Positions 38,569 to 47,511 are shown, numbered from the stretch's first letter. The stretch is 64,000 nucleotides of DNA from Roseovarius sp. M141 (GCF_024355225.1 NZ_VCNH01000008.1:3348001-3412000), one strand, 5' to 3'. Made by a program: numbers and translations. Notes: generated by a model from the sequence alone, not told the origin.

Positions 38569-39665
38569 CCGAATACTCCCCAGATGCGACCGTCTTCTCC
38601 AACGGCAGTCCGCGCCGCCCGTTGCAGGAACGCATCACGCGCAGCCTGCCGCAGATAGACCGCAAGATCGCGCGCCATGCGTCCGGTCTCGGAACCGGCC
38701 TCGAAATGCCGCAGGCCAATGCTCTGTTCGACAGCGCGAATGGCGTCGAGGCCAACCTCTTCGGTGAAGAGCCGCGCCGCGATCGACGTGGCCACGATAT
38801 CTTCCGGCGCGATTTCCCGATCGATCGTGGCGTCGGCCGCACGCTCGGTCAGTGCCATTCCAGCCCAGACCCGCATCAGCACACTGATAAGACGTGACTG
38901 CTGGGCCTCCGCGTTCATTCGTCCCGCAGTGCGGAGCTCGGTTGCGGCCATGTCCAGCAATCCTGCCGCAGCACCGGCTTGCAATGCGGCGATCCGCCAG
39001 ACGCCACCAACGAAACGCGGCTCTTTCAAATAGTCGCCGGGGCTGCCAACCCACTCGATCCTGTCCGCAGACAGGCCCGTGAAATCGTAGGCCCCCGATG
39101 CTGTCGCCTGCATGCCCTGCATGTCCCACGTCGATGGGTCCGCGCGAGCGGTGTCCGTCACATCGATCAGCGCCAATCGCACATCGCGCCCTGAATTTAC
39201 GGTAACGATGGCATGGGTCACGGTCTCCAGCCCCGAGGTGAAATTCTTGCGCCCGTTCAAGTGGGTATCGAATGCATCCAGCGTGACCGGCACCTCGGCG
39301 TCCGCCCCCCAGACCCCGAGCAGGGCGCCCTTTTCAATTCGACGGTTCATGGACGTTTTCAGGTCGCCTGTGCCATAGAGCCGGATCAGATGCAGCGCGT
39401 TGATATGCCCCTCCCACAGGCGTCCGACGCTGAGGTTTGCTGCCCCGACTTGCATCAATGCCCGTGCGGTCCGGGCGGGATCGAATGCGCCGTCGTCGGT
39501 CAGGTAACCTGCCTGCCGCAACAGGTCGATCGAGCAGGCAATTGAGCGGTAGCCGCGTTCTTCATCTGCGGCGATCGCCCGCAACTCTCGCGATATCCGG
39601 ACAGGCACCCGCTGATCAGCATTTGGCGGCTGCGACACGACGCAAAGGGATTTCGGTGCTGTCAT
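38565..39665 (-). CDS. acyl-CoA dehydrogenase-like protein
   Basis: A 366-residue protein with the all-helical plus beta-barrel layout of acyl-CoA dehydrogenases. Recognisable parts are WEGHINALHLIRLYG (N-terminal helices), GVWGADAEVPVTL and GLETVTHAIVTV (barrel), and a C-terminal helical region (RLISVLMRVWAGMALTERAA, GLRHFEAGSETGRMARDLAV). The usual QxxGGxGY motif near the FAD is replaced, so activity on ordinary acyl-CoA is doubtful. I have an impression that such divergent members travel with PIG-L and NodS-like genes. It overlaps the PIG-L gene by four bases. Confidence 0.72.
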   Translation of the reverse strand: MTAPKSLCVVSQPPNADQRVPVRISRELRAIAADEERGYRSIACSIDLLRQAGYLTDDGAFDPARTARALMQVGAANLSVGRLWEGHINALHLIRLYGTGDLKTSMNRRIEKGALLGVWGADAEVPVTLDAFDTHLNGRKNFTSGLETVTHAIVTVNSGRDVRLALIDVTDTARADPSTWDMQGMQATASGAYDFTGLSADRIEWVGSPGDYLKEPRFVGGVWRIAALQAGAAAGLLDMAATELRTAGRMNAEAQQSRLISVLMRVWAGMALTERAADATIDREIAPEDIVATSIAARLFTEEVGLDAIRAVEQSIGLRHFEAGSETGRMARDLAVYLRQAARDAFLQRAARTAVGEDGRIWGVFG

Positions 39666-39668
39666 TTT

Positions 39669-40715
39669 CTACACCATTCTCAACTGCATCTGGGTCGCCT
39701 CGGTGCGCTGGAGGAGATGCGCCCACTGCTGCGTAACTGCGCTCATCCGGAAATCAGGATTGGCCGTGACCTGCGACGGCGACCGACGCCAAGCGCGGAT
39801 GCGGGCGAGGACTTGCGCCGGGTCGTGCCCGTCCACCTGCTGATCCGCATCCGCAACAATTTCCGCGTTCGCACCCAGCTCCGCATGCACCAGAACGGGA
39901 GTGCCGACCGCATTGGCCTCGGCCAGGACCAGACCAAAAGTCTCGGCAAAACTAGTCTGCGGATAGAACAGGCATAGCGCGCGGCGCATCTGCCGGATCA
40001 AGGCGGCATGAGACAGCGAGCCCAGAAATATCACCCCCTCGGGCACCGGCCCCGTGTCCCACCGCAGATAGCCGGGATCGGCGATTGCGAGGGTCAGGCT
40101 CGGAAGATCGCGGCGCAGGGCAGCAAACTGGCCGAACACCTCGGCCAGCCCCTTGTGGGGCGAACTGGCGAAAAGCAGCCTGTCGGGATTGCGGGCCGTG
40201 TCGTCGGGTTGCAAAGTGTCGTCGAGCGGATTGTAGATTACGCGGATACGCGGTGCATCCTCCGTCCCGAGAAAAGCTTCGAGTTCTCTCGCATGTGTCT
40301 TGGAAACGCAGATGACGGTAATACCGGCTGCTTTCAGCGCCGCGCCCATCTTGCGGTTGTGACGGCCCGGATAGACATGCAGCCAGAGGAAAATCGGGGT
40401 GTCCGGGTATTGCTTGCACAGTTTAATCGCCACTTTCCAGCGGTTGATGACGATCAAGGCGGCGGGGTTTTCCGCATCGTCAAGGTCTTGCAGGGGGCGT
40501 AACTGTCCGGCGCCGGATAAATGCCGATGTCTGCGACCGTTCTGAAAGTGGGTGATCGCGAACTGCGGGCCAAGCGCGGTCGCCACACGCAGTACCGTCG
40601 CTTCGGTGCCTCCAAGCCCGCCGGTCCCGAGACCGCGCAGATCGTAACCCGCAGCGCTGCACGGATCGATAATCGCCACGGGCGCGCGCCCGGTCTCTTG
40701 CCGCATCGGCCTCAT
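39669..40715 (-). CDS. family 4 glycosyltransferase
   Basis: A 348-residue GT-B glycosyltransferase. The N-terminal glycine-rich donor loop is LGTGGLGGTEATVLR; the C-terminal Glyco_trans_1 domain contains FASSPHKGLAEV and the E-x7-E motif FAETFGLVLAEANAVGTPVLV. It should transfer a sugar from a nucleotide donor to a lipid or glycan acceptor in the cytosol. Its ATG overlaps the preceding GT2 stop as ATGA, and the next gene starts 3 bases after it, so the whole operon is probably translationally coupled. Confidence 0.88.
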   Translation of the reverse strand: MRPMRQETGRAPVAIIDPCSAAGYDLRGLGTGGLGGTEATVLRVATALGPQFAITHFQNGRRHRHLSGAGQLRPLQDLDDAENPAALIVINRWKVAIKLCKQYPDTPIFLWLHVYPGRHNRKMGAALKAAGITVICVSKTHARELEAFLGTEDAPRIRVIYNPLDDTLQPDDTARNPDRLLFASSPHKGLAEVFGQFAALRRDLPSLTLAIADPGYLRWDTGPVPEGVIFLGSLSHAALIRQMRRALCLFYPQTSFAETFGLVLAEANAVGTPVLVHAELGANAEIVADADQQVDGHDPAQVLARIRAWRRSPSQVTANPDFRMSAVTQQWAHLLQRTEATQMQLRMV

Positions 40716-41680
40716 TGTGCGGCCACCTGTGCGGCCGAACGTGACGACAGGATGCTGTCGACCTGCGCCGATGTATCGGGCACGGTCGGAATGTCGCGCC
40801 GCAGCAGCAGATCGGGGCAGCTGACGAAGCTCACGCCAAGGTTTGGGATATCCACCGGCACTGGGTTTACCGTGCCGCTCTGCCGCCAGGCCTCAACCTT
40901 CTTCCAGACCAGTTGCCGGTCCGCCTTGCGCCGGGCGCTGTCGTAATCCGAGACCGCCGATTGCGTCAGGCTGTCGGGGGTTTCGATTTTGGTCAGCAGC
41001 AGTTCCGGCACGATCCAAATGATTTCTCCGTTCAGGATCAGCCGGTTGCGAAATTCGCGATCCTCCTCGATGCAATCCTCGAAGCCGCCGAGGCGGCGGA
41101 ACACATCGGTGCAGAAAAGGCCGGAGTTGATATGCGTCCACTCGCCGGGCACACGGGCGCCCATCTGAAGGTTCGGAAACACGTCGTCCAGCAGGGAAAT
41201 GTCGCGGCGTATTTTAACGCGGCGCCCGTCCGGCAGGACCAGTTCGTGATGGGTGAGCACAGCGCTGACCTCCAGCCTCTGGCCCGCTTCCTTGCCCGCC
41301 AGGCGCCAGTTCAGGCACTCATCGGCACCGATGTCCTGCGCGGTCAGAGCGCGCACCTGATGGAGAACCTTGTCGCGATGCGGAATGTCGTCGGAGTCGT
41401 GAAAGGTGACGGCCTCACCATCGGTCAGCAGGAGGCCTGCATTCTTGGCATTTGCCGTGCCGAGGTTGCCCGACAGCCGGATATAGTTGAAGCGCGCGTC
41501 GGAAAGGAAAGGCCGCACCGCGACTTCGGTGGCGTCGGTGCTGGCGTCGTCGATCACGGTGACACGGTTGTTCCACCAGCTTTGCTCGAGCGCGGCGCGG
41601 ATGGCCCCGGCGATCAGATGCGCGCGATTATAGGTCGGGATGATAATGTCGACCAGGGGAGCAAGCGGATCGGATCTCAT
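40712..41680 (-). CDS. family 2 glycosyltransferase
   Basis: A 322-residue GT-A enzyme. The N-terminal donor domain has DIIIPTYNRAHLIAGAI, VIDDASTD and the DxD-type metal site FHDSDDIP; CIEEDREFRNRL marks the acceptor side. No membrane helix is evident. The frame is open upstream, but the conserved start MRSDPLAPLVDI at 41680 overlaps the preceding gene as ATGA. It is the second gene of the operon. Confidence 0.87.
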   Translation of the reverse strand: MRSDPLAPLVDIIIPTYNRAHLIAGAIRAALEQSWWNNRVTVIDDASTDATEVAVRPFLSDARFNYIRLSGNLGTANAKNAGLLLTDGEAVTFHDSDDIPHRDKVLHQVRALTAQDIGADECLNWRLAGKEAGQRLEVSAVLTHHELVLPDGRRVKIRRDISLLDDVFPNLQMGARVPGEWTHINSGLFCTDVFRRLGGFEDCIEEDREFRNRLILNGEIIWIVPELLLTKIETPDSLTQSAVSDYDSARRKADRQLVWKKVEAWRQSGTVNPVPVDIPNLGVSFVSCPDLLLRRDIPTVPDTSAQVDSILSSRSAAQVAAQ

Positions 41681-43140
41681 GTGATGACCTCCGTCATGGG
41701 TGGGACAATTGCCTTGCGATAGGCGCGCAAGCTTCTGTCGGTCAGCAGCGCGGCGGGCAGCGGCAGCAGAAGCGTCAGAAGCGCGGCAAGGATCAACGGG
41801 TCGCCGGGCTGCACACCGATCAGCAGCAAGACCGACGTGATGAAGATCATCAGGTGGCATCCAGACAGAAAGTCGGCCGCATGGGCCTTGTCGCCGGATT
41901 TATCAGTCACCACGAATTTCAGGCGGCTGCCTGTCAGCGCATCGAACGTCGCCTTGGCCGATTGCGGCGCAAGGGCGATGCGGCAGGCCAACGCGTGCAA
42001 AACGACAGGAAGTGCCAGCCTGTCGCGCAGCCCGCGCGCAACGACGCGTATCGTGATGTCACACAAGTTAAGCGCGATAGCTCCAGCTGCCAACGTGATG
42101 GCGACAGTGTGCCCTTGGCCGGTCAGCAGCCATACCGTCAGCAGCGCGAAGGGAACGAGGGAGAGACTGAACCAGGCGGTCAATTGCGACAGGATGACCA
42201 GCCGCTTGTGCAGATTGAAATTGCCCGTGGGGGTGAGGATCTTCGACCCGTGTCTCAGCAGGGTCTGGACGTTGCCGCTGCACCAGCGATATCGCTGTTT
42301 CTCGAGATCCCGCAGAGACAGCGGCAGCAAGCCCTTTCCCACGACTTGGTTGATGAAACGCCCGGTGAAGCCAGCATGGCAAAGCCGCACGCCCAGTTCC
42401 GCATCCTCGGTCGTGGTGGCACCGGACCAACCGCCTGCGGCGCTGAGCGCCGGTTTCGAGATCACGCAGAGCGTGCCGGTCAGCAGCACTGCCTCGGCCT
42501 CGTCGGCGACGGCGGCATTGGTGCGGAAATACTCCTCGAGTTCGGCATCTATTCCCGGTGCGGTGGTGGTCGTGGCAATATAGGATTGCGGAAACTGCAC
42601 GTAATCCGCCCCGGTCCGGTGCAACGCTTCCGTGGCGCGGCTCAGGAAATCGCGGTGGACGACATAATCCGCATCGACGGTGACTATATGGGTCGCGTCC
42701 GCGCCAGTATGCTCCAGTGCAATGTTGAGCGCGCCCGCCTTTGCGCCGCTGACGCCCATCCAGTGAAGAAATGTGATGCGGTCAGGATAGGCCGCGCAGA
42801 ACCTTTCGACCGGCTTCCACAGTGCCGGATCGGTTGTGTTGTTGTCCATCACGATGATCTCGTAGCCATTCCCGGACCAATCCTGATCCAGCAAGGTGCG
42901 CAGGGTGTAGATTACCATGTCGGGCGGTTCCGAATGGGTCGCTACATGGATCGAAAATCGGGGAGTGGCGACATTCCGCTGACCTCTAGTTAGTCGCGCG
43001 GGGAGACACGCGATAATCGGCCGAATTCCTATCAAGGTGATCTGAATGACAAGGACCATCGCGCAAATGACTATGCCGACACCCGGAACGATAGCTGCCA
43101 GAATCAGCATGATACAGACTACGAAAGGCCAAAGTTTCAT
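41677..43140 (-). CDS. membrane processive family 2 glycosyltransferase
   Basis: A 487-residue protein with two N-terminal transmembrane helices (about residues 3-45), a cytosolic GT2 domain and several C-terminal helices. The catalytic set of cellulose-synthase-like enzymes is present: the first Asp region VMDNNTTD, VDADYVVHRDF, TTEDAELGVRL and QRYRW. It therefore probably builds or exports a polysaccharide or adds sugar to a lipid carrier. It is the first gene of the operon, with about 200 bases of upstream DNA before the IS5 element. Confidence 0.88.
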   Translation of the reverse strand: MKLWPFVVCIMLILAAIVPGVGIVICAMVLVIQITLIGIRPIIACLPARLTRGQRNVATPRFSIHVATHSEPPDMVIYTLRTLLDQDWSGNGYEIIVMDNNTTDPALWKPVERFCAAYPDRITFLHWMGVSGAKAGALNIALEHTGADATHIVTVDADYVVHRDFLSRATEALHRTGADYVQFPQSYIATTTTAPGIDAELEEYFRTNAAVADEAEAVLLTGTLCVISKPALSAAGGWSGATTTEDAELGVRLCHAGFTGRFINQVVGKGLLPLSLRDLEKQRYRWCSGNVQTLLRHGSKILTPTGNFNLHKRLVILSQLTAWFSLSLVPFALLTVWLLTGQGHTVAITLAAGAIALNLCDITIRVVARGLRDRLALPVVLHALACRIALAPQSAKATFDALTGSRLKFVVTDKSGDKAHAADFLSGCHLMIFITSVLLLIGVQPGDPLILAALLTLLLPLPAALLTDRSLRAYRKAIVPPMTEVIT

Positions 43141-43341
43141 TGTTCACACCCAGGCGTTAAATTGCGATAATATTATTTATGATCAGCAGCTTGCAGAATT
43201 ACTATATCATCGAATCAGCAACCATTTCACTTGCCGTTTAGTGCCCGCGCGCATGCGAGCGACGCATACGCTGTTACCCTTAGAATGCGCGATATGACCG
43301 AACCGGGCTTTCAACTGGATTGAATCAGTCCGGCGCACCTA
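43141..43341. promoter_or_regulatory. upstream region of the glycosyltransferase operon
   Basis: This AT-richer 200-base stretch must carry the operon promoter. An imperfect palindrome GGATTGAATCAGTCC lies at 43317-43331, about 180 bases before the first start codon, and could be a binding site for the nearby Crp/Fnr regulator; it is equally close to what was the 3' end of crp before the IS5 insertion. No consensus promoter was assigned. Confidence 0.3.
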
Positions 43342-43634
43342 GGGGCTGTTGACGTTTCGGATGCCCAAATCACCTAACTTCTGATTCAAGTGTGGACACC
43401 CCTTATGGCAAGGGCTGATTTTGTCTCGTTGCGTTGATCGGTTGCTTTCATATGTCCGGCCTGTTTGTGCGACGCTCATCTGCCGCTGGCCCTGATGGAA
43501 ATCCGCCGGTGAAGTCCCTGATTAAGTTCGCGTGCTTTAGCGGAACGTTGAATCAGACGGGTTTTCATCACCATTGGCTCGATCGTTACGCATCATCGAC
43601 TGCCTTTGCCAATTCGTATTGAGCTATTTGCGGT

Positions 43635-44400
43635 TCAGGCGGGCAGCCTGTATGGTCGGTAGGGTTCTCCTTTTGTCAGGATTACCCGGGCGATGCGGGC
43701 GAGTTTATTGGCAAGCGCGACGGAGACGAGCCGGAATGGCTTTTTCTCCAGCAAATCATTCACCCAATCAGTCATAGGGGTCTGATTTTCTTCGCGTGAC
43801 GCATGACCGCAGTCGCACCTACCACCAGTAATCGTCGAAGATATCGATCCCCCTGTTTGGAGATGCCGCCAAGCCGGGTCTTACCACCGGTTGAATGCTG
43901 TTGAGGCGTGAGTCCAAGCCATGCAGCGAACTGCCGACCGGAGCGGAACTGCTCTGGGGCTGTGAATGTCGCTACGATGGCGGTTGCCGTGATCACACCA
44001 ATGCCCGGAACTACAGCGAGTCTGCGGCTGGCCTCGTTCTCTGAATGCCAAGCCCGCAATTCTTGGTCGAGTGTGCAGATCTTCTCAGTTAGTTCAGCAA
44101 GCCGCCGGATCAGGATTGCAAGAGCCCGGAGAGCAAAGGGTGGAAGCTCTTTGTCGATGAACGCCCTGTCGGCCAGCTTCACCAGATTGGCGATGCCAGG
44201 ATTTACGACCTGATCGAATTCGGCCAAATGGGCACGCAGCGTATTTGCCGCCATGGTGCGTTGACGGACCAACAATGAGCGGGTGCGATGCGTCATAAGA
44301 ACGCCCTGTTGTTCGATTGTTTTCACCGGCACAAAACGCATTACTGGGCGCTGAACCGCTTCGCAGATCGCTTCAGGGCGCAAAAGGGGGACTCTTTGCC
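43635..44400 (-). pseudogene. IS110-family transposase, truncated and frameshifted
   Basis: The minus strand encodes AICEAVQRPVMRFVPVK, then the transposase-20 domain (VVPGIGVITATAIVATF, GRQFAAWLGLTPQQHSTGGK, RYLRRLLVVGATAVMRHAKK). A frameshift near 43780 moves the reading to DWVNDLLEKKPFRLVSVAL, NKLARIARVILTKG, ending at a stop at 43635. The N-terminal DEDD catalytic half is missing, cut at the junction with IS5 sequence. Not functional. Confidence 0.82.
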
Positions 44401-44717
44401 AGGCCATCGGCCGTTCTCGCGGCGGCATGACGACGAAGATACTGGCTCTGACAGACGCACTCGGCAACCTCGTCGATTTCTGCCTGATGCCCCCTTCTCG
44501 GCGATTGAAGTCAATCGCCTGCCAGGCAGCGGGACAGGCCCACGGTCTGCGCGAGACTGATATGTTGATCCGTGATCTGTCTGCCGGGCACTTGCTGGCG
44601 GATAGGGCTTCGGATGCAGATTGGTTTCGCAATGACCTGCTGGAACGCGACATCATCCCGGTCATACCGCCGAAATCCAATCGAAAATTTCCCGCAACCT
44701 TCGACAAGGAAACCTAA
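44401..44717 (+). pseudogene. IS5-family transposase fragment
   Basis: The plus strand reads QAIGRSRGGMTTKILALTDA and LGNLVDFCLMP, the well-known middle of IS5/IS427 transposases, then a degraded DDE region (DRASDADWFRNDLL, VIPPKSNRKFPATFD) to a premature stop at 44715. Beyond it, out of frame, further family-like sequence continues to the right terminal repeat. The N-terminal part is not recognisable. Confidence 0.75.
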
Positions 44718-44865
44718 AAATGGCGGCACCTGATCGAAAACTACTTCGGAAATATGAATGAAAACAGGTGGATAGCCATGCGCTCCTGCAAGGCAGATCA
44801 GAGCTTCAAGGCCTTCATCTCGATTGCGGCAACAATCATTCAGATACGGTGAACGTCAACAGCCC

Positions 44866-45603
44866 CTAGTCCTGCGGAAACCATGAGGTATCCATGTCGG
44901 CATATCGATCGTGAAAATCCGTGAGTGCGATCATCGCATCCTCCCTAAGGATCCGGAGGCGATTCTGATCGCGATGAATGTAGCCGTCCTCTTCCATGCG
45001 GATGAATGTCTTGCTGATGTATACATTGGTCAGCCCAAGATAATCGGCAATCTGGCTCTGGGTCATCGGCAGGCGGATCGTATCGGTCATATCCTGATTG
45101 GTGATCCGCAGCCGCGCGATCAGGTCCAGCAGCATGTAGCTGACCCGTTCCTGCGCGCTCATCCGGCCCATTGCCCGCAACACATCAATGAGAACAACCT
45201 GGTCTCGCAGTGCAATCGACAGCAAAAGCGCCGAGAGCTTCGGAGATTTCCTGAGAATTTCGTCGAGCGACGATTTTGGAAACGGACACAGGCACACCTC
45301 TTCGACGGTGCGCAATGTGGTCGTGGCGTGCTTGAGAGCGACATCGGGAAAGCCGACGATGTCGCCGGGGTGATGGATCTTGACGATCTGGCGGCGGCCA
45401 TCGGGCAGATCGGTATAGCTGAAGGCCCAGCCATGCTTCACGACATAGAGGTCCTTGTTCTCGTCGCCCCCCTGATACACCTCTTGTCCGGCATCGAAAT
45501 TCCGCTCTGCCTTTTCGAGCGTGGCCAGCCTTGCGCGATCCGCCTCGGACATGGATACGTAATGCGACAGTTTCGTGACGAGGCAACTGGATGTGCTGGA
45601 CAT
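44866..45603 (-). CDS. Crp/Fnr-family transcriptional regulator
   Basis: A 245-residue regulator. An N-terminal cyclic-nucleotide-binding-like domain (AGQEVYQGGDENKDLYVVKH, HHPGDIVGFPDVAL) is followed by a C-terminal winged helix (LPMTQSQIADYLGLTNVYIS-K). It lacks the four-cysteine cluster of Fnr, so the effector is unknown. The start at 45603 has a GAAAGG site and lies 10 bases after the mgtC stop. The stop TAG straddles the right end of the IS5 element, whose last base supplies part of the codon. It may control the glycosyltransferase operon downstream. Confidence 0.88.
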   Translation of the reverse strand: MSSTSSCLVTKLSHYVSMSEADRARLATLEKAERNFDAGQEVYQGGDENKDLYVVKHGWAFSYTDLPDGRRQIVKIHHPGDIVGFPDVALKHATTTLRTVEEVCLCPFPKSSLDEILRKSPKLSALLLSIALRDQVVLIDVLRAMGRMSAQERVSYMLLDLIARLRITNQDMTDTIRLPMTQSQIADYLGLTNVYISKTFIRMEEDGYIHRDQNRLRILREDAMIALTDFHDRYADMDTSWFPQD

Positions 45604-45613
45604 GTCGACCTTT

Positions 45614-45950
45614 CTATTTGTTGCCTCGGATATGAAGCCAGTCAAAGATGTTGAGAACTACGAAGATCAGCGCCGAGATGAACGCCGCCTCTTTCAGGAA
45701 ACCTAGCCCGCAGGCGATGCCGATCGACCCCACGGCCCAAATCGCCGCGCCGCTGCGGACACCTTTCAGTCGTCCGTCGTCGCTGGGCGACATGATCGCC
45801 CCCGCTCCAAGGAAACCGATACCGCCAACAATGCCCTGAATCAGGCGGGTGGGATCGATGGAAATGGCATCATCTTCGGCCATGCCGCTCAATGCGAAGT
45901 TGAGCGTTACCGTCATCAAAGCGGCAGAGCCGATCGCCACCAGAACATAG
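45614..45950 (-). pseudogene. MgtC/SapB-family membrane protein, N-terminally truncated
   Basis: About 112 residues remain: LVAIGSAALMTVTLNFAL, the diagnostic RLIQGIVGGIGFLGAGAIM, GVRSGAAIWAVGSIGIACG and a hydrophobic C-terminus. Intact family members have some 40 more residues at the N-terminus, here replaced by the end of the complete IS3 element at 45951. The product is probably inactive unless a start inside the IS is used. It is upstream of crp in the same orientation, so loss of its promoter may also affect crp. Confidence 0.85.
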
Positions 45951-46016
45951 TGGAGTGCCCCCACTGAAGTGGTCCACCAACTGGGATAGTATTATCCCAT
46001 TTCAGGAGGACCAGAG

Positions 46017-46295
46017 ATGGCTGGAAAGAGAGATAAACCCGAAGAGATCGTGCTGAAGCTTCGGCAGGTTGAAGTGTTGCAAGGGCAAGGCAGTTCGATC
46101 GCTGATGCGGTTCGCCAGATTGGCGTGACGCAGCAGACCTATTATCGATGGCGCAAAGAATATGGCGGCATGAGCCGTGATCAGCTCAAACGGCTAAAGG
46201 AGTTGGAGGTTGAGAATACCCGGCTGAGGCGCGCCGTGTCGGATCTGACGCTGGACAAGATGATCCTGACCGAGGCCGCCCGGGGAAACTTCTAA
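46017..46295 (+). CDS. IS3-family transposase OrfA
   Basis: A 92-residue helix-turn-helix protein with a leucine zipper-like tail: PEEIVLKLRQVEVLQGQGSS, ADAVRQIGVTQQTYYRWRKE and LEVENTRLRRAVSDLTLDKM. It ends RGNF-stop, and the -1 frame at the same place reads GKLLSPSRRRQCI, so the usual programmed -1 frameshift on the G/A run (about 46283-46290) would create the OrfAB transposase. Confidence 0.95.
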   Translation: MAGKRDKPEEIVLKLRQVEVLQGQGSSIADAVRQIGVTQQTYYRWRKEYGGMSRDQLKRLKELEVENTRLRRAVSDLTLDKMILTEAARGNF

Positions 46296-47143
46296 GCCCT
46301 TCCCGCCGCAGACAGTGCATTGACCATGTGCGGCAAACCCTCAGCGTATCTGAGCGCCGGGTTTGCCGCACATTGGGTCAGCATCGCTCGACACAGCGCA
46401 AGGTGCCCTGTGGCCCGCCGGACGAAGAGCGGCTGACCGATGACATCATCGCACTGACAGAAGAGTTTGGACGCTATGGGTATCGCATGATCACCGGGAT
46501 GCTAAACAACAGCGGCTGGCATGTGAACCATAAAAGGGTCGAACGGATCTGGCGGCGGGAGGGGCTGAAAGTTCCGCAAAAGCAACCCAAGAAGGGACGG
46601 CTCTGGCTGAACGACGGATCGTGCGTCCGGCTGCGGCCGGAGCGCCCGAACCATGTTTGGTCTTACGACTTTGTTCAGGATCGGACCCACGACGGGCGGG
46701 TTTTCCGCACGCTCAACATCATCGATGAATTCACGAAGGAGGCACTGGTGATCCGTGTCAAACGCAAGCTCAACTCAACCGATGTGGTTGACGCCCTGAC
46801 CGACCTGTTCATCCTGCGCGGCCCGCCGGAATACATAAGGTCAGACAATGGCGCGGAATTCATCGCCAAGAAGGTGCGCGCCTGGATTGGCGCGGTTGGC
46901 GCGAAGACGGCCTTCATCGCACCAGGATCACCTTGGGAGAACGGCTACTGTGAGAGTTTCAATTCCCGGTTTCGGGACGAGCTGCTCAACGGTGAGGTCT
47001 TTTCAACACTACGCGAGGCACAGATCCTGATCGAAAGATGGCGTCGCCATTACAACACCATCAGGCCGCACAGCTCCCTTCGATATCGCCCGCCCGCGCC
47101 TGAAAGTATTCTGCCGATAGACCAGAGGCCGACCATGCACTAA
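46283..47143 (+). CDS. IS3-family transposase OrfB (DDE integrase domain)
   Basis: About 271 residues from the first start-like codon (46328), with the frame extending back into the frameshift region. It contains the HTH_21 segment and the rve DDE core: YDFVQDRTHDGRVFRTLNII, RSDNGAEFIAKKVR and the glutamate in GSPWENGYCESFNSRFRDE. The IS407-type phrase SCVRLRPERPNHVW is present. It appears intact and would act as an OrfAB fusion made by -1 frameshifting. Confidence 0.93.
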   Translation, partial: GKLLSPSRRRQCIDHVRQTLSVSERRVCRTLGQHRSTQRKVPCGPPDEERLTDDIIALTEEFGRYGYRMITGMLNNSGWHVNHKRVERIWRREGLKVPQKQPKKGRLWLNDGSCVRLRPERPNHVWSYDFVQDRTHDGRVFRTLNIIDEFTKEALVIRVKRKLNSTDVVDALTDLFILRGPPEYIRSDNGAEFIAKKVRAWIGAVGAKTAFIAPGSPWENGYCESFNSRFRDELLNGEVFSTLREAQILIERWRRHYNTIRPHSSLRYRPPAPESILPIDQRPTMH

Positions 47144-47177
47144 CATTCAAACCGGACCACTCGATGGGGGCACTCCA

Positions 47178-47511
47178 CCCCCAGATTGTCGAAAGTCATT
47201 ATCAGCGCGATAATATGGACAAAGGGTGTCGTCGTATCATTATCCAGCATCCTCGAAACAAATGAGAGAGACCTATGAACCAGTACGCGAAAACTTTAAC
47301 TGGGTCTCGAAATGCGTGGCGAACAGGATGGCATTCATCGGACGCAAACCCATCCTCGCTGATGTGGTCGGTCAGTTCTCCATCCGCGCCTCGACCTTCT
47401 CCAAGAGCACCGTGAACGTCGAGAGCTCCTCGGTCCGCAACATCCTGCGGCGGACTGAAATGCGCAAGAATGGGCTCTGGCTTGGCGATGGGATCGATCA
47501 CCATGACTGGA
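47178..47511. other. unassigned stretch between IS3 and IS110 sequences
   Basis: About 330 bases with no gene I can support. A plus-strand frame from 47263 (MRETYEPVRENFNWVSK, then CVANRMAFIGRKPILADVV) and a minus-strand frame over the same DNA are both open, and neither matches a family I know. It is probably relic DNA left by rearrangement. Confidence 0.4.

Larger units (their letters stand above)
43342..44866. mobile_element. IS5-type element interrupted by an IS110 remnant
   Basis: Inverted ends GGGGCTGTTGACGTT are present at 43342 and, reversed, at 44866, flanked on both sides by TA (43340-43341 and 44867-44868), the target duplication expected for the IS427 group of IS5. Inside, an IS5 transposase C-terminal part occupies about 44400-44830 on the plus strand, while most of the left interior is a minus-strand IS110-family transposase. 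The element is defective but its ends are intact. Confidence 0.8.
45951..47177 (+). mobile_element. complete IS3-family element (IS407-like)
   Basis: A 1227-base element with imperfect inverted ends that begin TGGAGTGCCCCCA and carry AGTGGTCC further in. It contains orfA and orfB in the usual -1 arrangement. No target duplication is seen: the left flank ends CATAG and the right flank begins CCCCC, and the left flank is a truncated mgtC. This suggests a deletion next to the element after insertion. It is probably still active. Confidence 0.88.
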
